Origin: Alkalibaculum bacchi
GTDB taxonomy: Bacteria; Bacillota; Clostridia; Eubacteriales; Alkalibacteraceae
NCBI RefSeq assembly: GCF_937875145.1
Contig: NZ_CALNCS010000054.1
Location: forward strand, 1 to 58,785
Direction: 5' to 3'
DNA length: 58,785 nucleotides
How positions within the stretch are numbered: the stretch's first letter is position 1; the number at the start of each line of letters is the position of its first letter. The notes under the pieces are model-generated. The model had not been told where the DNA came from, did no database searches, and saw nothing but the letters and a program-made list of their open reading frames with translations. Positions 7,810 through 16,994 of this stretch are shown here, one piece after another. The position numbers and the translations under genes were made by a program.

Positions 7810-8754
7810 CTACTTACGTAATCGTGGGTCTAATGAGTCCCTTAATCCATCTCCGAGTACATTAAATGAGAACATGATTAACGAAATCAAAATTGCAGGA
7901 ATAAGAATTTGGTATGTATTTCCTACCGCCAGACCAGCCAATCCGTCATTTGCAAGTGTTCCAAGACTTGACTTTGGCGCCTGTAAACCTAAACCTAAGA
8001 AACCTAATGTGGCTTCAGCAAATATAGCACGTGGAATAGTAAGTGTTACATTAACTAGAATTGGACCTAATGTATTTGGAATAATATGTTTTCTTAAAAT
8101 CCAACCTTTACCAGCACCTAATGATTCTGATGCCAAAGAGTATTCTGTTTCCTTTAATTGCAATACTTGTCCCCTAACCAGTATGGCCATTGGTACCCAA
8201 CCAGTCAAACTCATAGCAAGTATTATGACAAACATAGAGCTACCTCCGCCCTCTGTCTGCAGAACGACTGATAGTAATATTACAACTAGCAAATATGGAA
8301 TACTATAAATAATCTCAGCAAGTCTCATCATTATACTGTCTACTCTTCTAGAAGCCATACCTGCAACGCCACCATAAATAACACCTATTAAAAAATCAAT
8401 TAATGCTGCAATTACTCCTATTGCTAAAGAATATCTTGCACCAAACCACACTCTAGTAAACATATCTCTACCTAACTCATCACTACCAAACCAGAAAGCA
8501 GAATTCGGTTTTTGATTCGTCATATCTAGATGCTGCTCAAAATATGCATATCCTGACATGTATGTACCTACAAAGGACATAATAGCCATTACAATAATTA
8601 GGGTTAATCCTAGCATAGCTAGTTTATTTTGTTTCAGTCTTCGCCAAACATCAGGCCAATACTTAATACTAGGACGATGAATTTTATCTGCATTTTGATT
8701 AGATTTGTCCGCTTTTTCGAATAATTCTGGTTTAAAATCTATATTATTCATCAT
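7810..8754 (-). CDS. oppC: Oligopeptide ABC transporter permease OppC
   Basis: A 314-residue inner membrane permease with an N-terminal cytoplasmic stretch, a first membrane segment near residues 46-67 (MLGLTLIIVMAIMSFVG) and the binding-protein-dependent transport domain with EAA loop (SLASESLGAGKGWILRKHIIPN). It ends DSLDPRLRK, typical of OppC/DppC. Start overlaps the oppB stop by 4 bp (ATGA). Confidence 0.93.
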   Translation of the reverse strand: MMNNIDFKPELFEKADKSNQNADKIHRPSIKYWPDVWRRLKQNKLAMLGLTLIIVMAIMSFVGTYMSGYAYFEQHLDMTNQKPNSAFWFGSDELGRDMFTRVWFGARYSLAIGVIAALIDFLIGVIYGGVAGMASRRVDSIMMRLAEIIYSIPYLLVVILLSVVLQTEGGGSSMFVIILAMSLTGWVPMAILVRGQVLQLKETEYSLASESLGAGKGWILRKHIIPNTLGPILVNVTLTIPRAIFAEATLGFLGLGLQAPKSSLGTLANDGLAGLAVGNTYQILIPAILISLIMFSFNVLGDGLRDSLDPRLRK

Positions 8755-9680
8755 CGCCCCTCCTTCGTCAACTTAATTCGTGGGTCTACAAGCATATATG
8801 CAATATCTACGATTAACAACATAATGATTAATATAGCTGCATAAAAAATAGTTGTGCCCATAATTAAAGTATAATCCCTATTGTTGATAGATTGAACGAA
8901 AAATCTACCTAATCCAGGTATTCCAAAAATCTTTTCAATTACAAAACTTCCAACGAGCAAATTAGAAATGGTTGTCCCAAGAATTGAAATAACAGGTAAA
9001 ATCGCATTTCGAACTGCATGTTTTAGGATAACAGCTGACTTGGCAATTCCTTTTGATCTTGCAGTCTTTATATAATCTTGTCCTAGTACTTCAAGCATTG
9101 ATGATCTCATAAGTCTTGCCATTGTCGCTAATGGCATCAATGCCATTGCAAAAGAGGGAAGTAGTGAATGTCTCCATGTACCCCATCCTCCAATAGGAAA
9201 GAAAGATACATTTCTCGCCACAAATTGTATTAACAATGTTCCCATAATAAAGGATGGAACTGAAATACCAATTATTGCGATAATCATAGATATATAATCA
9301 GGGATTTTATTTTGATATAGTGCTGCAAGAACACCTAATGCGGGTCCAAACACAACAGCAATAAGTAAAGCTTGCAATCCTAATTGAGCTGAAACAGGAA
9401 ATCCTCTCGAAACCATATCATTAACGGTTTCTACTCTTGACTTCATAGAATCACCCAAATCTCCCTTCAATAAATTTTGAAGATAGATTACATATTGTTC
9501 AGATACTGGCTTGTCCAGACCATACTTCGCCTGTAAGTTTTCATATACGGCTGGTGGCATTTTACTTTCTGAACGAAAAGGATTGCCAGGTATTGAATGC
9601 ATTAACATAAATGTTATGGTAATAACCGCCCAAATGGTAACCAATGCTAAAGCAATCCTTTTTATAAGATATTTTGTCAT
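8751..9680 (-). CDS. oppB: Oligopeptide ABC transporter permease OppB
   Basis: A 309-residue permease. It starts MTKYLIKRIALALVTIWAV (first helix) followed by the PGNPFRS and AKYGLDKPVSEQY periplasmic motifs seen in OppB/DppB. The EAA loop region reads DYIKTARSKGIAKSAVILKHAVRN. About six membrane segments. It pairs with OppC to form the pore. Confidence 0.94.
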   Translation of the reverse strand: MTKYLIKRIALALVTIWAVITITFMLMHSIPGNPFRSESKMPPAVYENLQAKYGLDKPVSEQYVIYLQNLLKGDLGDSMKSRVETVNDMVSRGFPVSAQLGLQALLIAVVFGPALGVLAALYQNKIPDYISMIIAIIGISVPSFIMGTLLIQFVARNVSFFPIGGWGTWRHSLLPSFAMALMPLATMARLMRSSMLEVLGQDYIKTARSKGIAKSAVILKHAVRNAILPVISILGTTISNLLVGSFVIEKIFGIPGLGRFFVQSINNRDYTLIMGTTIFYAAILIIMLLIVDIAYMLVDPRIKLTKEGR

Positions 9681-9730
9681 AATAGTTCTCCTTTATAAAG
9701 TAAGCTACTCTATGTTTATGTTGATGAATG

Positions 9731-9766
9731 AAAAACGAGCTCTATAAACAAGTTCATAGAGTCTCG
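9731..9766 (-). terminator. Attenuator hairpin between oppA and oppB
   Basis: On the minus strand GAGACTCTAT and ATAGAGCTC form a stem followed by GTTTTT. Placed between the binding-protein gene and the permease genes, it would let oppA be expressed above the rest, a common arrangement. Confidence 0.65.
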
Positions 9767-9799
9767 GTTTTCACTTAACATATCTATTTATTTATTATT

Positions 9800-11419
9800 T
9801 TAGAACTTGTCAACATCCATATCTGCATAGATAAAGTATGGGTATCTGTTTACAGGTTTAAATACTCCGCTTACATAAGATTTTTGTGCATATGGTTGTG
9901 TATAGAAGTAGATTGGTAATACTGGCATCTCTTCCATTAATAATGTTTCTGCTTTTCTCATTGCATCCATACGTACCGCTTGATCAGCAGTTGCTTTTGC
10001 TGTCTTTACATATGCATCATACTTTTCGTTGCTGTAATTAGCATCGTTGTATTCACCATTTGTTACCCAAAGATCGATAAATGTCATCGGATCAATATAA
10101 TCGCCTATCCAACCTGCTCTGGATATTTCATAATCTCCAGCTTTTTCCCTATCTAGTTTAACCTGAAACTCTACATTTTCTAATTGAATTTCAATATCTA
10201 GATTTGTTCTCCACATTTCCTGTACTGCCTGAGCAATTTTTTTGTGAGCTTCTTGTGTATTGTAGACAAGAGTAGCATTTTGCATATCATCAATGGACAT
10301 GCCTTCTTCAGTTAAGCCTTCTTGTAATAATTTTTTCGCTTCGTCAACATCAAATTTGATGAAATTACCTACTTTACGGAATTCCTTTCCGCTTTCATCA
10401 AGTATACCATAAGGTACAACACCTTCTGCAGGTAGTTGACCACCTTGTGCTACATTATCAATAATCTTTTGTCTATCAATTGACATAGATAAAGCTTTTC
10501 TTACTTTTGCATTGTTAAAAGGTTTTACTTCATTATTTAAATTATAATAATATGTAGCTAAATCTGCTCCTATTACTAATTCAGAGCTCTTTTCAGTATT
10601 AAGTTGAGCTACTACTGTTTGTGGAAGAGGTGTTAAGAAATCAAACTCTCCACCTTCATATCTTTGCCATGCTGTATTTTCATCGTCTAATATTGCAAAA
10701 TCTACACCATCTAGTTTTACTTTATCAGCGTCATAATATTTTTCATTCTTTTTGATTAAAATTTTAGCATTGTGTTCCCATTCAGTTAATAAGAATGGTC
10801 CATTTGACACATATGTTGAAGGATCTTTTGCCCAGTCTGGATTTTCTTCAACAACATCCTTACTTACTGGGAAATAACAATAAAAAGATGTTAATTCTGG
10901 AAAGAATGCAGTAGGACTTTCTAATACAACCTCTAAAGTTTTGTCATCTACAGCTTTTACTGCTACATCTTCTACAGAACCTTTGCCTTCATTATATGCT
11001 TGTCCACCTTTTATATAGTAAAATTGATAAGCATAATATGCGGCAGTTTCTGGTTTAAGAGCTCTTTTCCAAGAATATTCAAAATCATGAGCTGTAACAG
11101 GCTCCCCATTTGACCATGTAATATCATCTCTTAATGTAAATGTATAAGTCAGTTCATCTTCAGCTAACTTATACTTTTCAGCCATTCCCCCGACAATTTC
11201 TCCATCTGCACTTTTTTTCATTAACCCTTCAAAAATGTGGTCTAGAACCCATGATTCGTGAGTACCTTGTGCCAAGGCTGGATCTAGAGATCCTGGTTCA
11301 CTTGCATTATTCGTTCGAAGAATTTTTTCTTTATCTTCTTCTGAAGCACCTGAACATCCAGAAATCAAAAGCACAACCACGAGAATAATACTTGTCATTG
11401 TTATTAACTTTTTCTTCAT
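9800..11419 (-). CDS. oppA: Oligopeptide-binding lipoprotein OppA
   Basis: This extracytoplasmic solute-binding protein (SBP family 5) captures peptides for OppBCDF. From the chosen ATG it has 539 residues: a lysine-rich start MKKKLITM, a hydrophobic core and lipobox LISGCSG, then the family signature region near DDITWSNGEPVTAHDFEYSWKR. A longer frame reaches 11494, but AGGGGG sits just before 11419 and the longer start falls on the -35 element of the promoter at 11466-11494, so the shorter start is preferred. Confidence 0.93.
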   Translation of the reverse strand: MKKKLITMTSIILVVVLLISGCSGASEEDKEKILRTNNASEPGSLDPALAQGTHESWVLDHIFEGLMKKSADGEIVGGMAEKYKLAEDELTYTFTLRDDITWSNGEPVTAHDFEYSWKRALKPETAAYYAYQFYYIKGGQAYNEGKGSVEDVAVKAVDDKTLEVVLESPTAFFPELTSFYCYFPVSKDVVEENPDWAKDPSTYVSNGPFLLTEWEHNAKILIKKNEKYYDADKVKLDGVDFAILDDENTAWQRYEGGEFDFLTPLPQTVVAQLNTEKSSELVIGADLATYYYNLNNEVKPFNNAKVRKALSMSIDRQKIIDNVAQGGQLPAEGVVPYGILDESGKEFRKVGNFIKFDVDEAKKLLQEGLTEEGMSIDDMQNATLVYNTQEAHKKIAQAVQEMWRTNLDIEIQLENVEFQVKLDREKAGDYEISRAGWIGDYIDPMTFIDLWVTNGEYNDANYSNEKYDAYVKTAKATADQAVRMDAMRKAETLLMEEMPVLPIYFYTQPYAQKSYVSGVFKPVNRYPYFIYADMDVDKF

Positions 11420-11465
11420 AAATTTTCCCCCTATTTTTTTCACGTCAATTATATTAATCTTACTT

Positions 11466-11494
11466 AATATATCATTTTTATCAGAACATTTCAA
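11466..11494 (-). promoter_or_regulatory. Sigma-A promoter of the opp operon
   Basis: Minus strand TTGAAA (11489-11494) and TATATT (11466-11471) with a 17-bp spacer, about 45 bp before the oppA start. Confidence 0.65.
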
Positions 11495-11597
11495 TATTTA
11501 ATGTTCATAAACAACTTATACCATTTATACCAATAATTTTATTACTTTTTCTATTCCTATATAATTCATATCAAATTGGTTGTACATACTATTAAAG

Positions 11598-11634
11598 AAA
11601 GAAGAATACTCTTAATTTCAGTGTATTCTTCTTT
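11598..11634 (-). terminator. Intrinsic terminator of the pcrA-ligA-gatCAB operon
   Basis: The arms AAAGAAGAATAC (11598-11609) and GTATTCTTCTTT (11623-11634) pair perfectly and the minus-strand product runs into CTTTCTTTAAT. It lies just past gatB. Confidence 0.75.
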
Positions 11635-11669
11635 AAACAGTTGTATTAAAGTTTTATTAATGCCTTATT

Positions 11670-13091
11670 TTAGATATTCTTTTTAATCATATCATTTACT
11701 ACGCCTGGATTCGCCTTGCCTTTTGTCGCTTTCATTACTTGTCCTACTAAAAATCCTATTGCCTTGTCTTTTCCGCTTTTTAGATCTTCTACAGATTTTG
11801 GATTGTCTGTTATGACCTTTAGAACGATTTCCTTTATGGCATCTTCGTCATTCATTTGGACTAGGCCCTTTTCTTTGACGATATCCTCTGGCGCTGCACC
11901 CGTTTCAAACATCTCTTTTAACACAGTTTTTCCTGCAGAATTGCTAATTTCCTTTTTATTAATCATATTGACCATTTTAGCCAAACCTTCAGGGTTAAAT
12001 TTAATTTGGGTAATTTCGATTCCTGCTTCATTTAATAGTGCGGATAAATCGCCTAATATCCAGTTTGAAACAGATTTTGCATCATCACAATACATTACCG
12101 ACTCTTCAAAGAAATCTGCCATTTGCTTTGTAGTTGTCAGAATTTGTGATTCTGTCTGGGTTAAATTCCACTCTGAAGTATATTTTTCTATTCTCTCCCA
12201 TGGAAGAATTGGAATAGAGCCTTTTATAGATTCGATATACTCTTCTTCTAATATAACTGGTACTAAATCTGGATCTGGGAAATATCTATAATCATGAGCT
12301 TCTTCTTTACTTCTCAAAGAAAAGCTTAATCCCTTGTCATCATCCCATTTACGGGTTTCCTGAATAATTTTATTTCCCTTTTCAATTTCTTTAATCTGCC
12401 TTTTTGATTCTGATTTAATAGCATTTTCTAGAGATCTAAAGGAGTTTAAGTTTTTCATTTCAGTCCTCGTACCATACTCTTTACTTCCCATAGGTCGAAC
12501 AGATAAGTTTACGTCAAAGCGCAAAGAACCTTCTTGCATCTTACAATCAGAAACTTCTGTATATTCTAAAGTAGCTTTAACTTTTTCTGCAAAGACTCTA
12601 GCTTCTTCAGCGCTTCTCATGTCAGGTTCTGTGACAATTTCAATTAAGGGAACACCGCATCTATTGTTATCTGCAAGAGTACCTTCTGAGCCTTCGTGAA
12701 TCAACTTTCCTGCATCTTCTTCAATGTGTATTCTCGTAATACCTACAAATTTATCAAAGCCCTCTCCTTTAATGTGAATCTTTCCCTTTCCACAAATAGG
12801 AAAATCGAATTGAGAGATTTGATAGGCCTTAGGTAAATCAGGGTAAAAGTAATTTTTTCGGTCCATCTTGCTAAAACGTGCAATTTCACAATCCATAGCA
12901 GTACCTGCTTTTACGGCATATTCTACTACTTTTTTATTTAATACAGGCAAAGTACCTGGAAGCCCTAGACATACTGGACAAGTTTGTGTGTTTTCGTCGG
13001 CGCCAAATTTTGTTGAGCAACCGCAAAATATTTTACTTTTGGTTTGCAATTCACTGTGTATTTCTAATCCTATTACGATTTCGTATTCCAT
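11670..13091 (-). CDS. gatB: Asp/Glu-tRNA amidotransferase subunit B
   Basis: GatB binds misacylated Glu-tRNA(Gln) (and Asp-tRNA(Asn)) and activates the acyl group for amidation. Length 473 residues is normal. The N-terminal catalytic cradle (YEIVIGLEIHSEL, FCGCSTKFG with CxC...CPVCLGLPG zinc ligands, KNYFYPDLPKAYQISQ, RIHIEEDAGKLIHEG) and the C-terminal tail domain (YqeY-like, ending GKANPGVVNDM) are both intact. It is 15 bp after gatA. Confidence 0.97.
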   Translation of the reverse strand: MEYEIVIGLEIHSELQTKSKIFCGCSTKFGADENTQTCPVCLGLPGTLPVLNKKVVEYAVKAGTAMDCEIARFSKMDRKNYFYPDLPKAYQISQFDFPICGKGKIHIKGEGFDKFVGITRIHIEEDAGKLIHEGSEGTLADNNRCGVPLIEIVTEPDMRSAEEARVFAEKVKATLEYTEVSDCKMQEGSLRFDVNLSVRPMGSKEYGTRTEMKNLNSFRSLENAIKSESKRQIKEIEKGNKIIQETRKWDDDKGLSFSLRSKEEAHDYRYFPDPDLVPVILEEEYIESIKGSIPILPWERIEKYTSEWNLTQTESQILTTTKQMADFFEESVMYCDDAKSVSNWILGDLSALLNEAGIEITQIKFNPEGLAKMVNMINKKEISNSAGKTVLKEMFETGAAPEDIVKEKGLVQMNDEDAIKEIVLKVITDNPKSVEDLKSGKDKAIGFLVGQVMKATKGKANPGVVNDMIKKNI

Positions 13092-13106
13092 ATATTCTAA
13101 CCTCCT

Positions 13107-14558
13107 TTATAGACTTGCTCTTTTTTTATGATAATCCGTAGCTTGTTCAAAGGCATAGGATGCTTTTAACAGAGTATCTTCTCCAAAAGCTTTACCAATA
13201 AGCTGTAGTCCTATAGGTAAGCCTTCTGAGTCAAATCCACATGGGATAGAGATACCTGGTACACCAGCTATGTTCACTGGAACAGTATAAATATCAGACA
13301 AGTACATTTCTAGTGGATCATTACTCTTTTCCCCTAACTTAAAGGAGGTAGTCGGACAAGTCGGAGAAAGAATGACATCGCAAGTTTTAAACACATTGTC
13401 AAAATCTTCTTTTATTAATGTACGAACTTGTAGGGCTTTTTTATAATACGCGTCATAGTATCCAGAGCTAAGGGCATATGTTCCTAGCATAATACGCCTT
13501 TTCACTTCACTTCCAAACCCCTCGCTACGAGATTTTTTATATAAATCAACGAGGCCATCAAAATCCTCAGCACGGTAACCATATCTTATACCATCATAAC
13601 GAGCTAAATTAGAGCTAGCTTCTGCTGAAGAGATAATATAATAAGCAGATAATGCGTATTCTGTAGTAGGCAAACTCGTTTCAATAATTTCAGCCCCTAG
13701 ATTCTTATAGACTTTAATTGCTTCTCGAACAGACTGCTCTACTTCATTGTTTAATCCTTCTTGAAAATACTCTTTTGGAACGCCAATTTTTAGTCCTTTT
13801 ATGTCTTTAGTTAAATAATTTGTAAAATCTTTTTTCTCTGTCACTACAGATGTAGAATCTTTATCATCATGACCGCAAATAGCATTTAAAACAATAGCAC
13901 AATCCTCTACATCTTTTGTCATAGGGCCTATTTGATCTAAGGAAGATGCAAAGGCAATAAGTCCATATCGAGATACCATTCCGTAAGTAGGTTTTAATCC
14001 TACAACGCCACAAAAACTTGCAGGTTGACGAATAGAACCGCCTGTATCTGTACCTAGAGCAAAAGCTGCTTCACCAGCTGCAACGCAAGCAGCAGAGCCA
14101 CCTGAGGATCCTCCTGGTACTCTGTCTAAATCCCAAGGATTATGAGTCTTTTTAAAACTTGAGTTTTCTGTAGAAGAACCCATAGCAAATTCATCCATAT
14201 TCATTTTTGCAAGAACAATAGAACCAGCTTGTTCTAATTTTTCTACTACAGTGGCATTATAAGGCGGTTTAAAGTTGTAAAGTATTTTTGATGCACAAGT
14301 GGTCTCTACATCCATGGTGCACATATTATCTTTTAAGCCATAAGGAATACCCATTAAGCCCTTTGCTTGAATTCCATTTTTGTCTAGATTTTCTGCCTTT
14401 TCTAAGGCTTCTTCGCCCATAATTTTAAGAGTAGAATTTACCTTGTCTTCTACATCGTCTATTCTCTTTAAATAAGCTTGTACTACATCTTTATAACCTA
14501 CTTCTTTTTTATTAATAAGATCTACTGTGTCGTGTAATGTTAAATCAAATAATTCCAC
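13107..14558 (-). CDS. gatA: Asp/Glu-tRNA amidotransferase subunit A
   Basis: GatA is the amidase that frees ammonia from glutamine. The amidase-signature catalytic triad is visible: the Lys in GIPYGLKDNMC, and the two serines in PGGSSGGSAACVAAGE and DTGGSIRQPASFCG. I place the start at GTG 14558, seven bases after AGGAGG; a TTG two codons earlier (14564) is almost inside the ribosome site. About 483 residues. It follows gatC by 11 bp. Confidence 0.97.
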   Translation of the reverse strand: MELFDLTLHDTVDLINKKEVGYKDVVQAYLKRIDDVEDKVNSTLKIMGEEALEKAENLDKNGIQAKGLMGIPYGLKDNMCTMDVETTCASKILYNFKPPYNATVVEKLEQAGSIVLAKMNMDEFAMGSSTENSSFKKTHNPWDLDRVPGGSSGGSAACVAAGEAAFALGTDTGGSIRQPASFCGVVGLKPTYGMVSRYGLIAFASSLDQIGPMTKDVEDCAIVLNAICGHDDKDSTSVVTEKKDFTNYLTKDIKGLKIGVPKEYFQEGLNNEVEQSVREAIKVYKNLGAEIIETSLPTTEYALSAYYIISSAEASSNLARYDGIRYGYRAEDFDGLVDLYKKSRSEGFGSEVKRRIMLGTYALSSGYYDAYYKKALQVRTLIKEDFDNVFKTCDVILSPTCPTTSFKLGEKSNDPLEMYLSDIYTVPVNIAGVPGISIPCGFDSEGLPIGLQLIGKAFGEDTLLKASYAFEQATDYHKKRASL

Positions 14559-14569
14559 TATCAACCCTC

Positions 14570-14857
14570 CTACTCTATAACTTTTGGCACTTTAAAGCAG
14601 CCATTTTCTTGAGATGGTGCATTTTGTAGTACCTTTTCTCTATCTAAAGATGGGATTACTACGTCTTCCCTTAACACATTGTTTACTGGTAACACATGAG
14701 CAGTAGGCCTGACATCACTCGTATCTAATTCATTTAGCTTTTCAGCATAATCGAGAATACTAGTCAATTGATCGCCAAAAACTTTTAACTCATCGTCATG
14801 AAACTCAAGTCGCGCTAATTCTGCAACATAAACTACATCTTCTTTCGTTAATTTCAT
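14570..14857 (-). CDS. gatC: Asp/Glu-tRNA amidotransferase subunit C
   Basis: The 95-residue GatC wraps GatA and GatB together. The typical pattern is seen: KEDVVYVAELARLEF, LDYAEKLNELDTSDV, and the C-terminal LREDVVIPSLDREKVLQNAP. First of gatC-gatA-gatB and 140 bp downstream of ligA. Confidence 0.96.
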   Translation of the reverse strand: MKLTKEDVVYVAELARLEFHDDELKVFGDQLTSILDYAEKLNELDTSDVRPTAHVLPVNNVLREDVVIPSLDREKVLQNAPSQENGCFKVPKVIE

Positions 14858-14997
14858 CGTATTCCTCCTCTATTTACATGGAGATAGGAGGTTTGAGCTT
14901 AGAGGTAAGATTTTCCTTACCACCTTACCACCTATATTCCAAATTTTCAAACCTAATCACCTTACAATTATATGCCAAGTTCTTCCTCTAATCAAAC

Positions 14998-16977
14998 TTA
15001 TTTGCCGATCATAGACAAAAATTGCTCTTCTGTAATGATTTCTATACCTAGCTCTACAGCCTTTTCGTATTTAGAACCGGGGTTTTCACCAGCTAGGACA
15101 TAATTTGTCTTTTTACTTACAGACCCAGCAACCTTTCCACCGTTTTTTTCTATCAGCTCTTTTGCTTGATCCCTCTTAAGACTTGGTAGTGTTCCTGTAA
15201 CAACGAATTTTGCTCCTTTTAGTAGATCTTGGCCAGTATCTTTTTTCTGTTCTTTCATATTTATATCTAGACTTTTTAATTTCTCAACAAACTCTAGATT
15301 GGATTCTAATTTAAAAAAGTCTATGATTTCGTCGGCCATTTTCTCGCCTATGTCTTGAACGGAAAGGAGTTCTTCCTTAGGAGCACTTATAAGGTCATCT
15401 AAAACATCAAACTTCTCTGCTAAATTTTTTGCTCCTTTTTCTCCAACATAGGGAATCCCTAGGGCAAAAATCAGCTGATGAAGAGAACTCTTCTTTGATA
15501 CTTCAATAGACTGGAGGAGATTGTCTACAGATTTTTCTCCTAGCTTTTCTAGTTTAGCTAATTCTTCACGTCTTTCATAGAGCAAATATAAATCACTTGG
15601 ATCTTTTACAAAGCCTTCTTCCCAGAGTTTTGCTACAAGGGAACCTCCAAGACCTTCAATATTCATGGCATTTTTAGAAGCAAAGTGAGCAATTCGCCTT
15701 ATAACCTGTGCAGGACAACTTAAATTGACGCATTTACGAGCTGCTTCTCCTTCTATTCGAAAAGTTGGTTCTCCGCAGGTAGGACAAGTCTCAGGCATGT
15801 GAAAAGGCATCTCTTGCCCTGTCCTCTTATCAAAATTTACCTGAAGAACCTCTGGAATGATTTCTCCAGCCTTTCGAACTAAAACCATATCTCCAATTTT
15901 AATATCTTTATCTTTGATAAAGTCTTCGTTATGCAAAGTAGCTCTAGAAACCCTTGTACCTGCTAATTGAACTTCTTCTAATTCTGCAACAGGAGTCAAG
16001 CTACCTGTTCTACCTACCTGAATAGTAATATCTAATAATTTTGTCTCTTTTACTTCAGGTGGGAACTTATAGGCAATAGCCCACCTAGGATTTCTTGCAG
16101 TAGTGCCTAAGATTTCTCTCGTCTTTAAGTGATCTATTTTTATAACGATGCCATCGATATCAAAAGCTAGTTCATATCTTTTTTCATTCATTTCATTACA
16201 AAAATCAATGACCTCTTCCATGTTCTTACAGATGAAATAAGGACTTACCTTAAATCCTCGAGAAGATAGATAATCTAAAGACTGGTGATGGGTTTCAAAA
16301 GAATCCTCTATCTCTTCTACATTAAACACATACATATCTAAGGGGCGACGAGCTGCGATCTTAGGGTCTAATTGCCTAAGCGATCCTGCTGCTGCATTTC
16401 TAGGGTTAGCAAATAATGCCTGCTGAGCTTTTTCCCTTCTCTCATTTAATTTCTGGAAGTCATTTCGATTCATAATCACTTCTCCGCGAACTTCAAGGCT
16501 ATCCTCCCCTTTTAACTTAAGGGGAACAGAGCGAATGGTTTTTAAGTTTTGTGTTACATTTTCTCCCGTAACACCATTTCCTCTCGTTGCACCTTGGACA
16601 AATAGGCCATCTTCATAATTTAAAACAACGGTCAAACCATCGAATTTATACTCTACTACGTACTCATAGTCTTGAATGACCTTTCGAATTCTATTGTCAA
16701 AGCTTCTTAGGTCCTCTGGACTAAAGCCATTTGCCAAGCTTAACTTAGGTCTCCTAAAGCTTACTTTACTAAAAGAGTCCAGAGCCTTTCCCCCAACTCT
16801 CTGACTAGGAGAATCAGGCACCATATACTCTGGGTATTTATTTTCTAAATCCATCAACTCATTCATAAGATGATCATACTCGTAGTCCTGTACCTCTGGT
16901 GCATCTAATTCATAGTACAGTTTGTTATGGTGTTCTATTTCTTCTCTTAATTGTTCTATTTTTTCTTTTATATCCAT
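14998..16977 (-). CDS. ligA: NAD-dependent DNA ligase
   Basis: This replicative ligase seals nicks using NAD+. Domains in order over 659 residues: Ia domain (N-terminal YYELDAPEVQDYEYD), adenylation domain with the active-site lysine in VEYKFDGL, OB domain, a four-cysteine zinc finger (CPTCG ... CVNLSC), helix-hairpin-helix repeats (ALGIPYVGEKGAKNLAEKF) and a C-terminal BRCT domain (KFVVTGTLPSLKR). 17 bp downstream of pcrA, the usual Gram-positive pair. Confidence 0.98.
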   Translation of the reverse strand: MDIKEKIEQLREEIEHHNKLYYELDAPEVQDYEYDHLMNELMDLENKYPEYMVPDSPSQRVGGKALDSFSKVSFRRPKLSLANGFSPEDLRSFDNRIRKVIQDYEYVVEYKFDGLTVVLNYEDGLFVQGATRGNGVTGENVTQNLKTIRSVPLKLKGEDSLEVRGEVIMNRNDFQKLNERREKAQQALFANPRNAAAGSLRQLDPKIAARRPLDMYVFNVEEIEDSFETHHQSLDYLSSRGFKVSPYFICKNMEEVIDFCNEMNEKRYELAFDIDGIVIKIDHLKTREILGTTARNPRWAIAYKFPPEVKETKLLDITIQVGRTGSLTPVAELEEVQLAGTRVSRATLHNEDFIKDKDIKIGDMVLVRKAGEIIPEVLQVNFDKRTGQEMPFHMPETCPTCGEPTFRIEGEAARKCVNLSCPAQVIRRIAHFASKNAMNIEGLGGSLVAKLWEEGFVKDPSDLYLLYERREELAKLEKLGEKSVDNLLQSIEVSKKSSLHQLIFALGIPYVGEKGAKNLAEKFDVLDDLISAPKEELLSVQDIGEKMADEIIDFFKLESNLEFVEKLKSLDINMKEQKKDTGQDLLKGAKFVVTGTLPSLKRDQAKELIEKNGGKVAGSVSKKTNYVLAGENPGSKYEKAVELGIEIITEEQFLSMIGK

Positions 16978-16994
16978 ATCCTTACCACCTATTT

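Noticed and set aside
11420..11494. Extended N-terminus of OppA
   Set aside because: It would place 25 extra residues before a standard lipoprotein signal and overlap the promoter; the ribosome site fits the internal ATG.
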